The notes under the pieces: generated by a model | What the model was told of the DNA's origin: nothing | The model's input: the letters and a program-made list of their open reading frames with translations, nothing else | Database searches by the model: none | Origin: Jeotgalibacillus aurantiacus | GTDB taxonomy: Bacteria; Bacillota; Bacilli; Bacillales; Jeotgalibacillaceae | NCBI RefSeq assembly: GCF_020595125.1 | Contig: NZ_JACNMS010000006.1 | Location: 1 to 64,000, forward strand | DNA length: 64,000 nucleotides | Direction of reading: 5' to 3' | Made by a program: the position numbers and the translations under genes | Shown here: positions 51,881 through 61,222 of the stretch, one piece after another | How positions within the stretch are numbered: position 1 is the stretch's first letter | Layout: each line of letters opens with the position of its first letter

Positions 51881-52887
51881 TACTCCTGTGCACTTCCAAG
51901 CAGTGTTTCCTGAGATACTACAAGCTCATCAAATTCAGGTTTTTCCTTCAGGAATTGCAGGTCGTGAGAGGAATCAGCGAATGCCTGAATGACATCTGCA
52001 TTAACTTCCGTTGTATACGTCACACGCTCCCATGCGCTGGCAATGATGGATTCATCCATACGCTGGTTCGTGATTTCTTCAATGGAGTCAATGGCGATCG
52101 TCTGGGCTTCCTCAGGATTTTCGTTGATAAACTGAATACTCTTTTCATGAGCTTCAACTATTTGCTTAACAAGTTCGTTTTCCTCTTCGAGCAGCTTTCC
52201 GCTGGTCACAAGCACCGTATTCGGTAATGTTGTCCCGTAGGCAATTTCATCCGTATCAACAATGACTTTCGCGCCATTTGCGACAAGCGTGGATGCCCAT
52301 GGTTCAGGAACAGCTGCCAGGTCAACCTTGCCTGATTCAAACATGGCCTGATACTGTGCAGGATTTCCTGTTACGTGCTTCAGCGTTCCGCCAATACGGG
52401 CTGATGTGATGCCTTGCTCCTTCAGGAATGTTTCCATTTGAACGTCATGTGTACAGCCGATTCCAGGCGTGATAAATGTATGATTGCCAAGATCCTCGAT
52501 GCTTTCGATTCCGCTTTGTTCACTTGCCACAACGACCGTACCGCCGGAGGATGCACCTGCAAGAATTTTAACATCGGCCCCATTTGCGTAATTGTTCATC
52601 ACTGGACCAGGACCTACAAAACCTGCGTCAATATCGCCTGTTTTAAGTGCAGTCATAAAAGCACCGCCGTCTGGGAATGTTTTGTAAGTCACTTTCTTAT
52701 CTTCACCAATAGACTCCTCGAAATACTGCTTTTCTTTTGCGACCATGGCTGGTACGTGGTCAATATTGGGGAAGTAGCCGATCACAACTTCATCCTTGCT
52801 TCCGCCTGACGAGCTGTCTGAGCCGCATGCTGCCAGAACCAGCGCAGTAAATGATGCTAAAAATAGTAAACTGAATCGTTTTTTCAT
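51880..52887 (-). CDS. ABC transporter substrate-binding lipoprotein (SsuA/NMT1-like)
   Basis: 335 residues, lipobox VLAAC. The NMT1/THI5-like (nitrate/sulfonate/taurine) fold is seen in VVIGYFPNIDHVPAMVAKEKQYFEE, GDIDAGFVGPGPVMNNYANG and VDLAAVPEPWASTLV. A GIGCTHDVQME segment, with Cys and His side by side, is noteworthy. Start ATG 52887; the upstream extension to 52929 is rejected because it lacks a signal peptide. The substrate cannot be told from the sequence. Confidence 0.88.
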   Translation of the reverse strand: MKKRFSLLFLASFTALVLAACGSDSSSGGSKDEVVIGYFPNIDHVPAMVAKEKQYFEESIGEDKKVTYKTFPDGGAFMTALKTGDIDAGFVGPGPVMNNYANGADVKILAGASSGGTVVVASEQSGIESIEDLGNHTFITPGIGCTHDVQMETFLKEQGITSARIGGTLKHVTGNPAQYQAMFESGKVDLAAVPEPWASTLVANGAKVIVDTDEIAYGTTLPNTVLVTSGKLLEEENELVKQIVEAHEKSIQFINENPEEAQTIAIDSIEEITNQRMDESIIASAWERVTYTTEVNADVIQAFADSSHDLQFLKEKPEFDELVVSQETLLGSAQE

Positions 52888-52907
52888 ATGCGTTCGCCTC
52901 CAAAAAG

Positions 52908-53666
52908 TTAGTCTGTTGCCAGTCCCCATTTTTTAAGGACTTTCTTTTCAACCCGCTGGAAAAACATCAGGTCGACCAAAATACCGATCAGCATAATGAT
53001 GAGCATGATCGCAATCACGCGGCTCATATCCCCAAAATCTGATGCGAATCTTAATGAATAGCCGAGTCCGGGACCGGTGCTGAGTAATTCACCCGCCATG
53101 AGTGCGCGCCAGGCAAAAGCCCAGGCAAGACGGATCCCTGTCACAGCATATGGAACGGACGCGGGGATCGTGACTTTTGCGAAAAGCCGGAAACCTTTGT
53201 AATTCATCGTCCGTGCTGCTTTTATATAAAGCGGTGGGACATTGATGATGCCGGTGCGGACATTGATCGTCATCACAATCGTTGCGCCAAGTACGACAAT
53301 AAAAATAACGGCCATTTCATTTAAACCGAACCACATGATCGCAAGTGGAAGCCATACGATACTTGGAACTGACTGCAGCGCGAGGATGAGGGAACCGAGC
53401 GTTTCATCGGCCGTTTTTGATTTCGCTAAAAGAACGCCGAGTAACAGTCCAAGAACAAGTGCAATCGCAAGGCCAATGAACAGCCGCTGGAAACTCGCTA
53501 AAAGATCATATAATAATGTGCGATTACTAAAGCCTTCATAAAGTGAAGCAAAAACATCAGTTGGTGCAGGGAGGAGTGAAGGGGAAACCTGGAAGACGTA
53601 AACGGCTCCCTGCCATATTGCGAAAAGTAACACATAAAAAATAATTCGTTTAACGGCTGGCTGCAT
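52908..53666 (-). CDS. ABC transporter permease (SsuC-like)
   Basis: 252 residues with six membrane helices. The inner-membrane-permease EAA loop is AARTMNYKGFRLFAKVTIPASVP. Partner of the adjacent ATPase and binding protein. It overlaps the ATPase gene by 17 bases. Confidence 0.92.
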   Translation of the reverse strand: MQPAVKRIIFYVLLFAIWQGAVYVFQVSPSLLPAPTDVFASLYEGFSNRTLLYDLLASFQRLFIGLAIALVLGLLLGVLLAKSKTADETLGSLILALQSVPSIVWLPLAIMWFGLNEMAVIFIVVLGATIVMTINVRTGIINVPPLYIKAARTMNYKGFRLFAKVTIPASVPYAVTGIRLAWAFAWRALMAGELLSTGPGLGYSLRFASDFGDMSRVIAIMLIIMLIGILVDLMFFQRVEKKVLKKWGLATD

Positions 53667-54447
53667 GATTCTGCTCCTTTTCCGTTACCTTATCAATTTC
53701 AGATTTCAATAACGCCTGAATTTTTTCTTCATATGGAATGAGTTCTTCTTTTGACTGGGAACGTGGTCTTGGAAAGTCCAGTTCAATGACATCCAGTATC
53801 GTGCCGGGCTGTGTTCCCATAACAACGATCCGGTCTGAAAGCTTCAACGCCTCAGCAATACTGTGGGTCACAAAAAGAATGGTTTTCTTCGTTTCAAGGA
53901 AGATGTTTTCCACAATCTCGTGAAGTCGTGAGCGCGTCTGTTCATCCAGTGCCCCGAACGGTTCATCCATCAGAAGCAGTGCCGGGTCCATCGCAAGGGC
54001 TCTCGCGATGGCCACACGCTGCTGCATCCCTCCTGAAATTTCATGTGGTGAATGCTTCGTGTAGGCACTCAACTGCACCATTTTTAAATACTGGAGTGCT
54101 TTTTGCTGCGCCTCCTTTTTGGACATATCCGGCAGGAGGGGGAACATCACATTTTCCTCCACCGTCAGCCAAGGAAACAACGCAGCCTGCTGAAACACCA
54201 TGCCCCGTTCCTTGCCGGGACCTTTAATCGCTTTGCCATTCAGCTCAATGGATCCTTCTGTAGCCGATGCCAAACCAGCCACAATCGATAAAAGCGTAGA
54301 CTTACCACAGCCGGAAGGACCAAGAATTGAAACAAATTCTCCCTCTTTTACATCCAGCTGAATATTTGAAAGCACAAGCTCCGAGTGTCCATTGTTCGTA
54401 AAAGACTTATTTACATTTTTTATTGATAAAAACAATACATCACCCAC
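53650..54447 (-). CDS. ABC transporter ATP-binding protein (SsuB-like)
   Basis: 265 residues. Walker [10 protein letters not shown] (about 43-51), signature [15 protein letters not shown], Walker [13 protein letters not shown] and the H-loop VTHSIAEAL. Closest by pattern to nitrate/sulfonate/taurine importer ATPases. First gene of the operon ssuB-ssuC-ssuA-sco; GTG start at 54447 behind AGAGG. Confidence 0.92.
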   Translation of the reverse strand: MGDVLFLSIKNVNKSFTNNGHSELVLSNIQLDVKEGEFVSILGPSGCGKSTLLSIVAGLASATEGSIELNGKAIKGPGKERGMVFQQAALFPWLTVEENVMFPLLPDMSKKEAQQKALQYLKMVQLSAYTKHSPHEISGGMQQRVAIARALAMDPALLLMDEPFGALDEQTRSRLHEIVENIFLETKKTILFVTHSIAEALKLSDRIVVMGTQPGTILDVIELDFPRPRSQSKEELIPYEEKIQALLKSEIDKVTEKEQNHAASR

Positions 54448-54456
54448 TAACCTCTT

Positions 54457-54517
54457 TAATCCTATGTATTTAATCGGAATTATATGAAAAGTATAGCGAA
54501 TGAAAATGGAAAGTCAA
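54457..54517 (-). promoter_or_regulatory. Promoter and candidate CymR-type operator of the ABC importer
   Basis: On the minus strand TTGACT (54517-54512) and TATACT (54495-54490), spacer 16. The start point is followed by TAATTCCGATTAAATACATA and then GGATTA, an inverted repeat (TAATTCC / GGATTA) like CymR or related sulfur-control sites. The CymR assignment is a guess. Confidence 0.5.
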
Positions 54518-54717
54518 CACCTATTTTTCAATTCACTGACGCGTTGACTAAATAAAGTGAAAAAAGGAAAGGTGAGTAAAGGTAGTGAGGATTTTTAATA
54601 TCTTATGGCAGGATTTTAAAATGTGTGATAGACCCAAGACCACACTCGTTTGATTTGTCATGATCTTGGGTAGTGAGGAAGATAATTAGTCATTATGATG
54701 AAGGTGTGGGATGGACG

Positions 54718-55581
54718 ATGGATGTGAAGAAGTATTTGGTGGAGAGCGATAAAAAAATTAAGCTGCAGGATTATGCGACGCATGAGGAACACGGGATTGA
54801 AGAGTCGGAGCTGCTGGATGAGCTGATTCCACAGAGTATTGATAAATTAAAGGAATTACACTGGAAGCTTCATGCAGAAGAGAAAAAGGGGATTGTGGTT
54901 GTGCTGCAGGCGATGGATGCCGCCGGGAAAGACGAAGCGATCAGCTATATTTTCTCAAATCTGACTGCACAGGGACTGAAAACAGCTTCTTTTCAAAAGC
55001 CATCCGAGACAGAGCTGAATCACGATTATTTATGGCGAATCCGGGACGGGCTTCCGGCGAGGGGACAGATCGGAATTCTGAACCGTTCTCATTATGAGGA
55101 AGTCATTGCGCCAAGGGTTCATCCGGACAGGCTAAAAGAAGGCAGCGTGCCTGAGGATATGGATTTAAAAGACGTATGGCCAATGCGCTATCGTCAGATT
55201 AATGAATTTGAAAAACACTTGCAGGAAAATGGTTTTTACGTCGTAAAGTTTTTCTTTTACATGTCAAAGGAAGAACAGAAGGACAGACTGCTCGAGCGCC
55301 TGAAAAATCCGAAGAAAAACTGGGAGTTTTCATTTAACGATATCAAAGAACGAAAGCATTGGGATGAATATCATGAGGCTTTCGAAGACATGTTAAGTCA
55401 TACATCAACCGAACAGGCCCCATGGTACATCCTGCCGGCAGACGATGAATGGTACTCGCGTTATATCATCACTGAAGTCATGATCGACTGCCTTAAAAAG
55501 ATTGATCCGCAATTTCCGGAGCTCTCTGACGAAGATGAAGAGAAGCTGGATAAAGCGATTAAAGAATTAGAGAACGAATAA
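54718..55581 (+). CDS. PPK2 family polyphosphate kinase
   Basis: 287 residues. Walker A QAMDAAGKDEA (about 66-76), the PPK2 block SFQKPSETELNHDYLWR, lid-region NRSHYEEV and R...V, and KNWEFSFNDIKERKHWDEY. PPK2 enzymes move phosphate between polyphosphate and nucleotides. The start at 54718 is preferred; the segment from 54673 is not like the family start. Confidence 0.92.
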   Translation: MDVKKYLVESDKKIKLQDYATHEEHGIEESELLDELIPQSIDKLKELHWKLHAEEKKGIVVVLQAMDAAGKDEAISYIFSNLTAQGLKTASFQKPSETELNHDYLWRIRDGLPARGQIGILNRSHYEEVIAPRVHPDRLKEGSVPEDMDLKDVWPMRYRQINEFEKHLQENGFYVVKFFFYMSKEEQKDRLLERLKNPKKNWEFSFNDIKERKHWDEYHEAFEDMLSHTSTEQAPWYILPADDEWYSRYIITEVMIDCLKKIDPQFPELSDEDEEKLDKAIKELENE

Positions 55582-55606
55582 GCGTAGACTCCGGTCTGCG
55601 TTTTTT
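55582..55606 (+). terminator. Terminator of the PPK2 gene
   Basis: CGTAGACTCCGGTCTGCG (AGAC / GTCT core with flanking pairs) followed by six Ts. Confidence 0.7.
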
Positions 55607-55608
55607 GT

Positions 55609-55680
55609 GCAGCGTAGAATTGGGGTCAGACCCTTCTACTACTTTAGACATCAGGGACAGACCCCCAACACTGCGTATTC
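55609..55680. repeat. GGGACAGACCC-type element, tandem/compound copy
   Basis: GCGTAGAATTGGGGTCAGACCC and ATCAGGGACAGACCCCCAAC in succession, with CTGCGTATTCG closing: two related half-elements in opposite sense. Confidence 0.65.
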
Positions 55681-55748
55681 GTTTAGTGGCAGGGTGGTCC
55701 GGGTAGACACGAACCATATTGAAAATCCAATGAATGAGGTGTTTAGTG

Positions 55749-56735
55749 ATGAAGAATCATTTGGATATTAAGCACAAATTAGGTCTCGGAACTGCTCCGC
55801 TCGGCAATATGTTCCGGGAGGTGCCGGAGAAGGAAGCGATGGAGACGATTCAGACGGCTTGGGATGAGGGGATCCGTTATTTTGATACTGCTCCTCTTTA
55901 CGGAGCGGGTCTGGCAGAGTTGAGATTGGGTGAGATTTTATCATCTTATAAGCGTGACGAGTATCTTCTGAGTTCAAAGGTTGGCCGGATCGTGCTGGAT
56001 GAAGAGGAGGAGAAGGAAGGCCTGTTTGAGTATGGACGTAAAAATAAAATTCAAACAGACTATACAGAGGATGGGACGTTACGCTCGATTGAGGACAGTC
56101 TGAAGCGTTTGAAAACAGACCGCCTTGATATGGTGTTTGTGCATGATATTTCACCGGATTTTCTTGGAGATGAATGGGTGACGAAGTTTGATGAGGCTCG
56201 GAAAGGTGCCTTTAAAGTGCTGGATCGCCTGCGAGATGAAGGCGTGATTTCTGCCTGGGGACTTGGTGTCAATACAACGATCTCGATTGAAGTGGCACTT
56301 GAGCTGGAGGAAGCACATCCAGATCTGAGTTTATCTGCGACACAATATACGCTGCTTCAGCATGAACGAGCACTGGAACGTATGATGCCATTGACGCAGC
56401 AAAAAGGTGCCGGACTTGTCATCGGCTCGGCTTTTAATTCAGGAGCTTTACTTGGTGGTGACTATTTTGATTATCAGAAGATCACGCCTGAGATCAAAGA
56501 AAAAGTCAATCAATTTAACGAAGTGGCATTGCGTCACAATGTGAGCCTGAAAGATGCAGCCCTTCAGTTTTCCTCAGCGCATCCAGCTGTCAAGGCCATC
56601 GTCACAGGCTCAACCAGACCGGACCGCATCAAAGAAGATCTGGCAGCCATGAACGCCAACATTCCAGAAGCGTTTTGGAATGAACTCGTAGAAAAAGAGC
56701 TGATTTCAAAGCGTGCACCATTGCCAAAGCGATAA
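55749..56735 (+). CDS. Aldo/keto reductase
   Basis: 328-residue AKR. IRYFDTAPLYGAGLAELRLGE holds the catalytic Asp and Tyr (about 47 and 52), the SSKVG segment the catalytic Lys, and FVHDI the His. C-terminal GSTRPDRIKEDLAA is the cofactor-binding segment. Resembles D-threo-aldose/L-fucose dehydrogenase-type AKRs; substrate unknown. GAGGTGTTTAGTG precedes ATG 55749. Confidence 0.9.
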   Translation: MKNHLDIKHKLGLGTAPLGNMFREVPEKEAMETIQTAWDEGIRYFDTAPLYGAGLAELRLGEILSSYKRDEYLLSSKVGRIVLDEEEEKEGLFEYGRKNKIQTDYTEDGTLRSIEDSLKRLKTDRLDMVFVHDISPDFLGDEWVTKFDEARKGAFKVLDRLRDEGVISAWGLGVNTTISIEVALELEEAHPDLSLSATQYTLLQHERALERMMPLTQQKGAGLVIGSAFNSGALLGGDYFDYQKITPEIKEKVNQFNEVALRHNVSLKDAALQFSSAHPAVKAIVTGSTRPDRIKEDLAAMNANIPEAFWNELVEKELISKRAPLPKR

Positions 56736-56737
56736 AA

Positions 56738-56773
56738 AGAAAAAGCCTCGGAATCATTTTCGAGGCTTTTTCT
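56738..56773 (+). terminator. Terminator of the aldo/keto reductase gene
   Basis: AAAAGCCTCG / CGAGGCTTTT stem with T run. Confidence 0.88.
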
Positions 56774-56799
56774 GTATGTAGAGTTTGGGGTCTGCTTTC

Positions 56800-57285
56800 T
56801 TAACTGTCTTCATTGCTGCCAAACATTTTGCTTGCCAATTGTTCGTCATTTTCTCCTGCTATTGCGATAATATAAGGTTTGTCTGTTGGGAAGGAACTTA
56901 GTTTTATAAGTAATTCATTAGCAACATTAGTTATTTCAACCAGACGGTCTTCCGGGATTAGAGTAGGCTCGTATGAAATTTTAAAAATGAATGTTGTTAA
57001 TTCAGGATGATAGTTAACGGTCATTCCCTCATATTCGTCGTAGACACTCTTTAGGGCCTCATCAATTTCGTAGGTGGGTACAAACCAGAAATTCTCTGAA
57101 GCAGACATAATAGACGAACTTCTATTTTCAAGAAAATTCGTTTGATTAAGCGAAATATATAAAATGCTGACTACAAAAATAACCGCAACGACCTCGATCG
57201 TATGCTTTTTCATTTCTTTTTTATGTTCAATTGTTTTTCTGTATTTTTGCTGAATGTTTCTTGATTTCGGATGCATTTTCACCAC
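56800..57285 (-). CDS. Membrane-anchored hypothetical protein
   Basis: 161 residues. A basic N-terminus is followed by one membrane helix (IEVVAVIFVVSILYISLN, about 30-47) and an extracytoplasmic alpha/beta domain. GTG start at 57285 behind GGAGGTG. Family not recognised; possibly a topological relative of Bacillus YitM-like anchors, but this is not established. Confidence 0.65.
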   Translation of the reverse strand: MVKMHPKSRNIQQKYRKTIEHKKEMKKHTIEVVAVIFVVSILYISLNQTNFLENRSSSIMSASENFWFVPTYEIDEALKSVYDEYEGMTVNYHPELTTFIFKISYEPTLIPEDRLVEITNVANELLIKLSSFPTDKPYIIAIAGENDEQLASKMFGSNEDS

Positions 57286-57570
57286 AGGCTGCTAACACCT
57301 CCATGTTTGATCAATCCTCGTCATATTCGCGCGTATAAATGCGTCATTCCGCTTCTAAATTTTGACCATCAGTTGAAAAGACAATGGATTCGCAGAATGA
57401 TTCATCCTAATTTTATCACAAGTCCTATCTATTGGAATTTAATTTATTGTAGTAGGAAAACATTATTCTGGACAGGTTATGGTGACGTCGTGAAAATATG
57501 ATGGCATAAGTGTTCCAGCTGTTTGAGAAATGAGGGAAGTTAATCAAATATTTCTCAAGTGAGTCTTCTG

Positions 57571-57978
57571 TTATTTAAGCCCCTCCGTATTCATCAAAAC
57601 AATCCTCCACTTATCCGGATCTTCTATCGTGACACCTTTTTCCTTCCAATAAGGGTTCTCCGGTTCGACCTGAGGATAGCCCATTTTCAATAGCCGACTC
57701 GCTGTCTCCTCCAGCTGTTTGGCATCAGGAATATAAAACACAAGCAATTGATCGCGTCCCGGATCCGGACATGGGCTGCCTGACTCGTGACTCGTAAACT
57801 CCAGATGCACTGCTGTACCCGGCAAACCATACATCACCCCATCATACCCATCGTGTCCCTGAAATGCGGCCACCTTCTTTAAGCCGAGTCCATTTTCATA
57901 GAAATGAATGATATCTTCCATTTTATCAGTCGGTCTTGCCATTCTGATCTGTACGGCATCAAAGTATGTAAACCTCAT
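57571..57978 (-). CDS. VOC (glyoxalase/bleomycin-resistance) family protein
   Basis: 135 residues, vicinal-oxygen-chelate fold. FYENGLGLKKVAAFQGHDGYDG, HLEFTSHESG with metal-ligand His/Glu, and VTIEDPDKWRIVLMNTEG at the C-terminal repeat. Role unassigned. Start ATG 57978 behind AAAGGAGGG. 57286-57570 between the divergent genes holds no visible feature. Confidence 0.85.
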   Translation of the reverse strand: MRFTYFDAVQIRMARPTDKMEDIIHFYENGLGLKKVAAFQGHDGYDGVMYGLPGTAVHLEFTSHESGSPCPDPGRDQLLVFYIPDAKQLEETASRLLKMGYPQVEPENPYWKEKGVTIEDPDKWRIVLMNTEGLK

Positions 57979-58064
57979 CAAAAACCCTCCTTTTGTTTCA
58001 GTGTAAAATAAGCAGGCTTGCGCATGACGGTCCGAAAGACTGAATTTAATCTCAGTAATAGGAT

Positions 58065-58094
58065 GTAGACTTCAGGCACAGACCCCAAGTCTAC
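58065..58094. repeat. GGGACAGACCC-type palindromic element
   Basis: GTAGACTT and AAGTCTAC arms flanking CAGGCACAGACCCC. Confidence 0.72.
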
Positions 58095-58170
58095 AGTCTA
58101 TGTCTTAGAGGATTTTGGAAATGTTTTGTAGAATGATAGTGAAAATAGATGGTAAATGGAGGGATCAAGG

Positions 58171-58548
58171 ATGAAGTATTTGTTGAGCGTTGTGCTGGCA
58201 TCTGGTTTTCTACTCTTGGGTTGCAATGAACAATCTTCAATATTGAGTATTAGCGAGATTGATACTGTGCCGAATGAAGTAAAGGAAGCGATTGACTTGG
58301 AGTATAATCTTCAGTTGATCGAAGAGGATGATCAGACCTATTACTTGTTTTTCCGGTCTTCAGGTGAAGTCAGCACTTCTTTAGAAACGATAGAGGATAC
58401 GTTAATGATCAAACTTGATGAAGACAATGCGAATAATGAAAATCTTATGGGTAAAGTATACAAGCTCACTGTTGATCCTGAACACGAAGTGATTGAGGCA
58501 GTTATTAATGGAGAAACGGTCCCCTTTGATAATGTGACTGGCATTTAA
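58171..58548 (+). CDS. Hypothetical lipoprotein
   Basis: 125 residues. Signal peptide ending LLLGC predicts lipidation. The acidic mature part contains QTYYLFFRSSGEV and YKLTVDPEHEVIEAVINGE. Not recognised. ATGGAGGGATCAAGG precedes the ATG at 58171. It is followed 25 bases later by another small lipoprotein gene of similar size, perhaps in one transcript. Confidence 0.72.
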   Translation: MKYLLSVVLASGFLLLGCNEQSSILSISEIDTVPNEVKEAIDLEYNLQLIEEDDQTYYLFFRSSGEVSTSLETIEDTLMIKLDEDNANNENLMGKVYKLTVDPEHEVIEAVINGETVPFDNVTGI

Positions 58549-58573
58549 GCGAAATCGTGAAAAGAGGTGTGCT

Positions 58574-58939
58574 ATGCAGTTGAAAAAAAAGCTTCAACTT
58601 ATAGCGATCGTTTTCCTGCTGGCCGGATGTTCAGAGGCTTTTCAATCATCATCCCCGCAGGTTTCCATTGAATGGATAAATCTTGTTCAGTGGAATGGTA
58701 CTAAATATTATTATGATGACGAATTAACCAGTGATTTTGATGAAGACTCACTGGATCAGGTGATTGGCGAGGTAACCTTCACACTTGTTGGGAGTGAAGA
58801 AGAAACAAACGGCAACTATTCTTTCAAAAATGGAGATGCCACCTTTGCTTCAACAGGAAGTGAAATTTATTCAGTAAAAGGGCAACCGGTTGAAGAGATG
58901 ATCGCTGTTCAAGGAAAAGTTTATGTAAGACGAGAGTAG
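58574..58939 (+). CDS. Hypothetical lipoprotein
   Basis: 121 residues, lipobox LLAGC. Mature beta-rich domain with VQWNGTKYYYDDEL and FKNGDATFASTGSEIYSVKG. Not recognised. AAAGAGGTGTGCT precedes the start. Adjacent to the lipoprotein gene at 58171. Confidence 0.72.
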   Translation: MQLKKKLQLIAIVFLLAGCSEAFQSSSPQVSIEWINLVQWNGTKYYYDDELTSDFDEDSLDQVIGEVTFTLVGSEEETNGNYSFKNGDATFASTGSEIYSVKGQPVEEMIAVQGKVYVRRE

Positions 58940-58988
58940 TGTAGAGTCGGGGTGTGACACTAGCTCTAAAGTAGAAAGGATGAATATC

Positions 58989-59531
58989 ATGAGTTTTCCT
59001 GAATTAGAAACGGATAGATTAAAGTTGACGATGATGCGTGAGGATTTTATTGATCCTTATTTTGAGATTATGTCTAACGATGAAGTAACAAAATTTTACG
59101 GGATGGATTCTTTGAAGCATAAAGATGATGCAAAAAAGATCATTTCATCTATGAAAAATACATATGAAAGCAAGCGTGGCATGAGATGGGGCATGGTCTT
59201 AAAAGAGACAGGTGATTTTGTCGGCACGCTTGGGCTTAACAACCTGAATATTCCAGGGAAGCGGGCAGAGATCGGATATGAGCTGGCTCCTGATTATTGG
59301 GGACAGGGAATTACGAGTGAAGCTGTGGAAGAGGTGCTGAGGTATTCGTTTCATGAGCTCGGGTTGTTCAGAATCGGTGCAGTCACCTATTCTCAAAATG
59401 AACCGTCCATGAAATTGTTGAAAAGGTTCGGTTTTGAGAAGGAAGGGATTTTGCGGGGCTATCTCTATCAAAATAGTAAGTCGCATGATGCGGTGGTGTT
59501 TTCGCTTTTAGAGCCGGATTTTCAAGGGTAG
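58989..59531 (+). CDS. GNAT family N-acetyltransferase (RimJ/RimL type)
   Basis: 180 residues. ELETDRLKLTMMREDF at the start is typical of RimJ/RimL-like acetyltransferases, and the acetyl-CoA loop follows ELAPDYWGQGITSEAVEEVL. NEPSMKLLKRFGFEKEGILR is the C-terminal block. Substrate unknown. ATG 58989 has AAAGGA at good spacing; ATG 58980 is too near it. Confidence 0.9.
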   Translation: MSFPELETDRLKLTMMREDFIDPYFEIMSNDEVTKFYGMDSLKHKDDAKKIISSMKNTYESKRGMRWGMVLKETGDFVGTLGLNNLNIPGKRAEIGYELAPDYWGQGITSEAVEEVLRYSFHELGLFRIGAVTYSQNEPSMKLLKRFGFEKEGILRGYLYQNSKSHDAVVFSLLEPDFQG

Positions 59532-59565
59532 CGTAGACTTCAGGGACAGACCACAAGTCTGCACT
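59530..59565. repeat. GGGACAGACCC-type palindromic element
   Basis: AGCGTAGACTT-CAGGGACAGACCAC-AAGTCTGCAC, arms mostly complementary. Confidence 0.68.
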
Positions 59566-59633
59566 CGTTCAATAAACCCGAAACCTTTCTAATCTTTTCC
59601 ACGTACATAAGTCATAGAGAGGTAGGGGATTGG

Positions 59634-61130
59634 ATGAGAAAGGTGATGGGGTTTGGTTTGGCGGTGGTATTACTGCTGGCGGCTTGTGAGGAGGCTGATC
59701 GTGCTGTTCAGGAGAATGAACAGTCTGGTGAGCTTGTGATCAGTCGTGAGGTTGAGGATCCGCCGAGTGTTGCGGCTTATTTGCCAAAGTTTGATGAGAC
59801 GGAAATACCTGAGCTGGAGCCTGAGGTGCTTATGACGTTGACTGAGGAGAAGGAGCTTGCTGAGGCGTTAACGCAGGATGAGATGTTTGCTGACTTTGAA
59901 ATATTTATCAGAACGATGAGATACGGTTATGGACCATATGAATTTTATGGTGGAGACGAAGCTTTTAAGGCTGCAGCAGAGGAGATGAATCAGTGGATCA
60001 ACTCGTCTGAAGGACCGGTAAGCGGGGAGGAGTATGCCCGTAAGCTGAGAAATGCGTTTTCATTTATCAAGGATCAGCATTTTTTCATACAGGGTGTGCA
60101 CGCTTTTACGAAGGAAATGGTTCCTTATGGAGTAGAGTCCTGGCAGTTCACGAAAGAAAATGATGATTATTTCTTCAATGATGAAAAGATTGTGTTGATC
60201 AATGGAGAACATCTTGAATCGTTTATCGAGCCTTCATTTAGTGAAGATGGAGAACTGATTTATCAGGCGATTACCATGGCTGACAGCAGTGGGGGAGAGT
60301 GGACGCTGGAAACAGAGTCTGATACTTACAAGTCAACGCCAGTGCAGTTCTTCACCAACCCTGAGAGCTTAGAGCCGTTTGAAATCAGCGAAACGGAAGA
60401 AGGAATTCCTGTGATTCGGTTTGGAACAATAATGGTGAATGAGAAGGATGAGTTTACGTATGATGATATGTTTGAAGCGGGAGAGCTGATAAAAGAATCA
60501 CCTGAAGCGATTTTGGATCTGAGAAATAACAACGGTGGAAATGGAAACTTTGTGATGAAATTCATTCACGATCTAACTGGTTCCCCACCTTCAAATCATG
60601 AATCTATGATTATTGATACAAATACCCAACATGTACTTTTATCGAATGTCCGAGATCTTTATGAAGAGGCCGGATTTAACATTGAGATGTTTTATGATCA
60701 TATGCCATCAGTTCTTTATGGTTGGCATACTACTGATGTAATACCAGTGGAACCGGATTCAAAAGTGGAGACTTTTGGAACTTCCTGGGCTGGAACAGGA
60801 GTGGAGATTGATAAAGAACCATCACTTGACACGAAGCTTTATATTTTGGTGAACAAAAATACGGTTTCAGCAGCCGAGTGGATGACTGAGGCACTCATGG
60901 AATATGAAAACGTCGTCCTGATTGGAACGCCAACGGCAGGTGCCTTCACCAGTGATGCAGGAGCACCATTCTACCTGCCGAATTCAGGTGTCCTGATCAA
61001 TATGCCATCTACTTATTCGATCAGTCCGTATTCCTATCAGAGAGAAGCAATCGGCATCGAACCTGATGTCTGGATCCATGGAACCGGCGCGCTTGAGCGA
61101 ACAATTAAGTGGGCTGAGCGGGAAGGGTAG
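59634..61130 (+). CDS. S41 family peptidase-like lipoprotein
   Basis: 498 residues with a lipoprotein signal (LLLAAC). The C-terminal half has the S41 (tail-specific protease) core: AILDLRNNNGGNGNFV (about 291-306) and, near residue 414, NKNTVSAAEWMTEALM with the catalytic Ser, then IGTPTAGAF. No PDZ domain is evident in the N-terminal ~170 residues. Extracellular proteolysis is predicted; target unknown. Confidence 0.85.
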   Translation: MRKVMGFGLAVVLLLAACEEADRAVQENEQSGELVISREVEDPPSVAAYLPKFDETEIPELEPEVLMTLTEEKELAEALTQDEMFADFEIFIRTMRYGYGPYEFYGGDEAFKAAAEEMNQWINSSEGPVSGEEYARKLRNAFSFIKDQHFFIQGVHAFTKEMVPYGVESWQFTKENDDYFFNDEKIVLINGEHLESFIEPSFSEDGELIYQAITMADSSGGEWTLETESDTYKSTPVQFFTNPESLEPFEISETEEGIPVIRFGTIMVNEKDEFTYDDMFEAGELIKESPEAILDLRNNNGGNGNFVMKFIHDLTGSPPSNHESMIIDTNTQHVLLSNVRDLYEEAGFNIEMFYDHMPSVLYGWHTTDVIPVEPDSKVETFGTSWAGTGVEIDKEPSLDTKLYILVNKNTVSAAEWMTEALMEYENVVLIGTPTAGAFTSDAGAPFYLPNSGVLINMPSTYSISPYSYQREAIGIEPDVWIHGTGALERTIKWAEREG

Positions 61131-61134
61131 AACA

Positions 61135-61169
61135 AGGGTCTGTCCCTGAGGTATGGGGACAGACCCTAA
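61135..61169. repeat. GGGTCTGTCCC / GGGACAGACCC inverted repeat
   Basis: 11-bp perfect arms (61137-61147 and 61157-61167) with loop TGAGGTATG, three bases after the S41 gene; a possible terminator stem. Confidence 0.75.
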
Positions 61170-61222
61170 AACTAAGCTTTGAAGTTTTTAGCATTAAACA
61201 TATAACAGGAGTCGACATTGAT

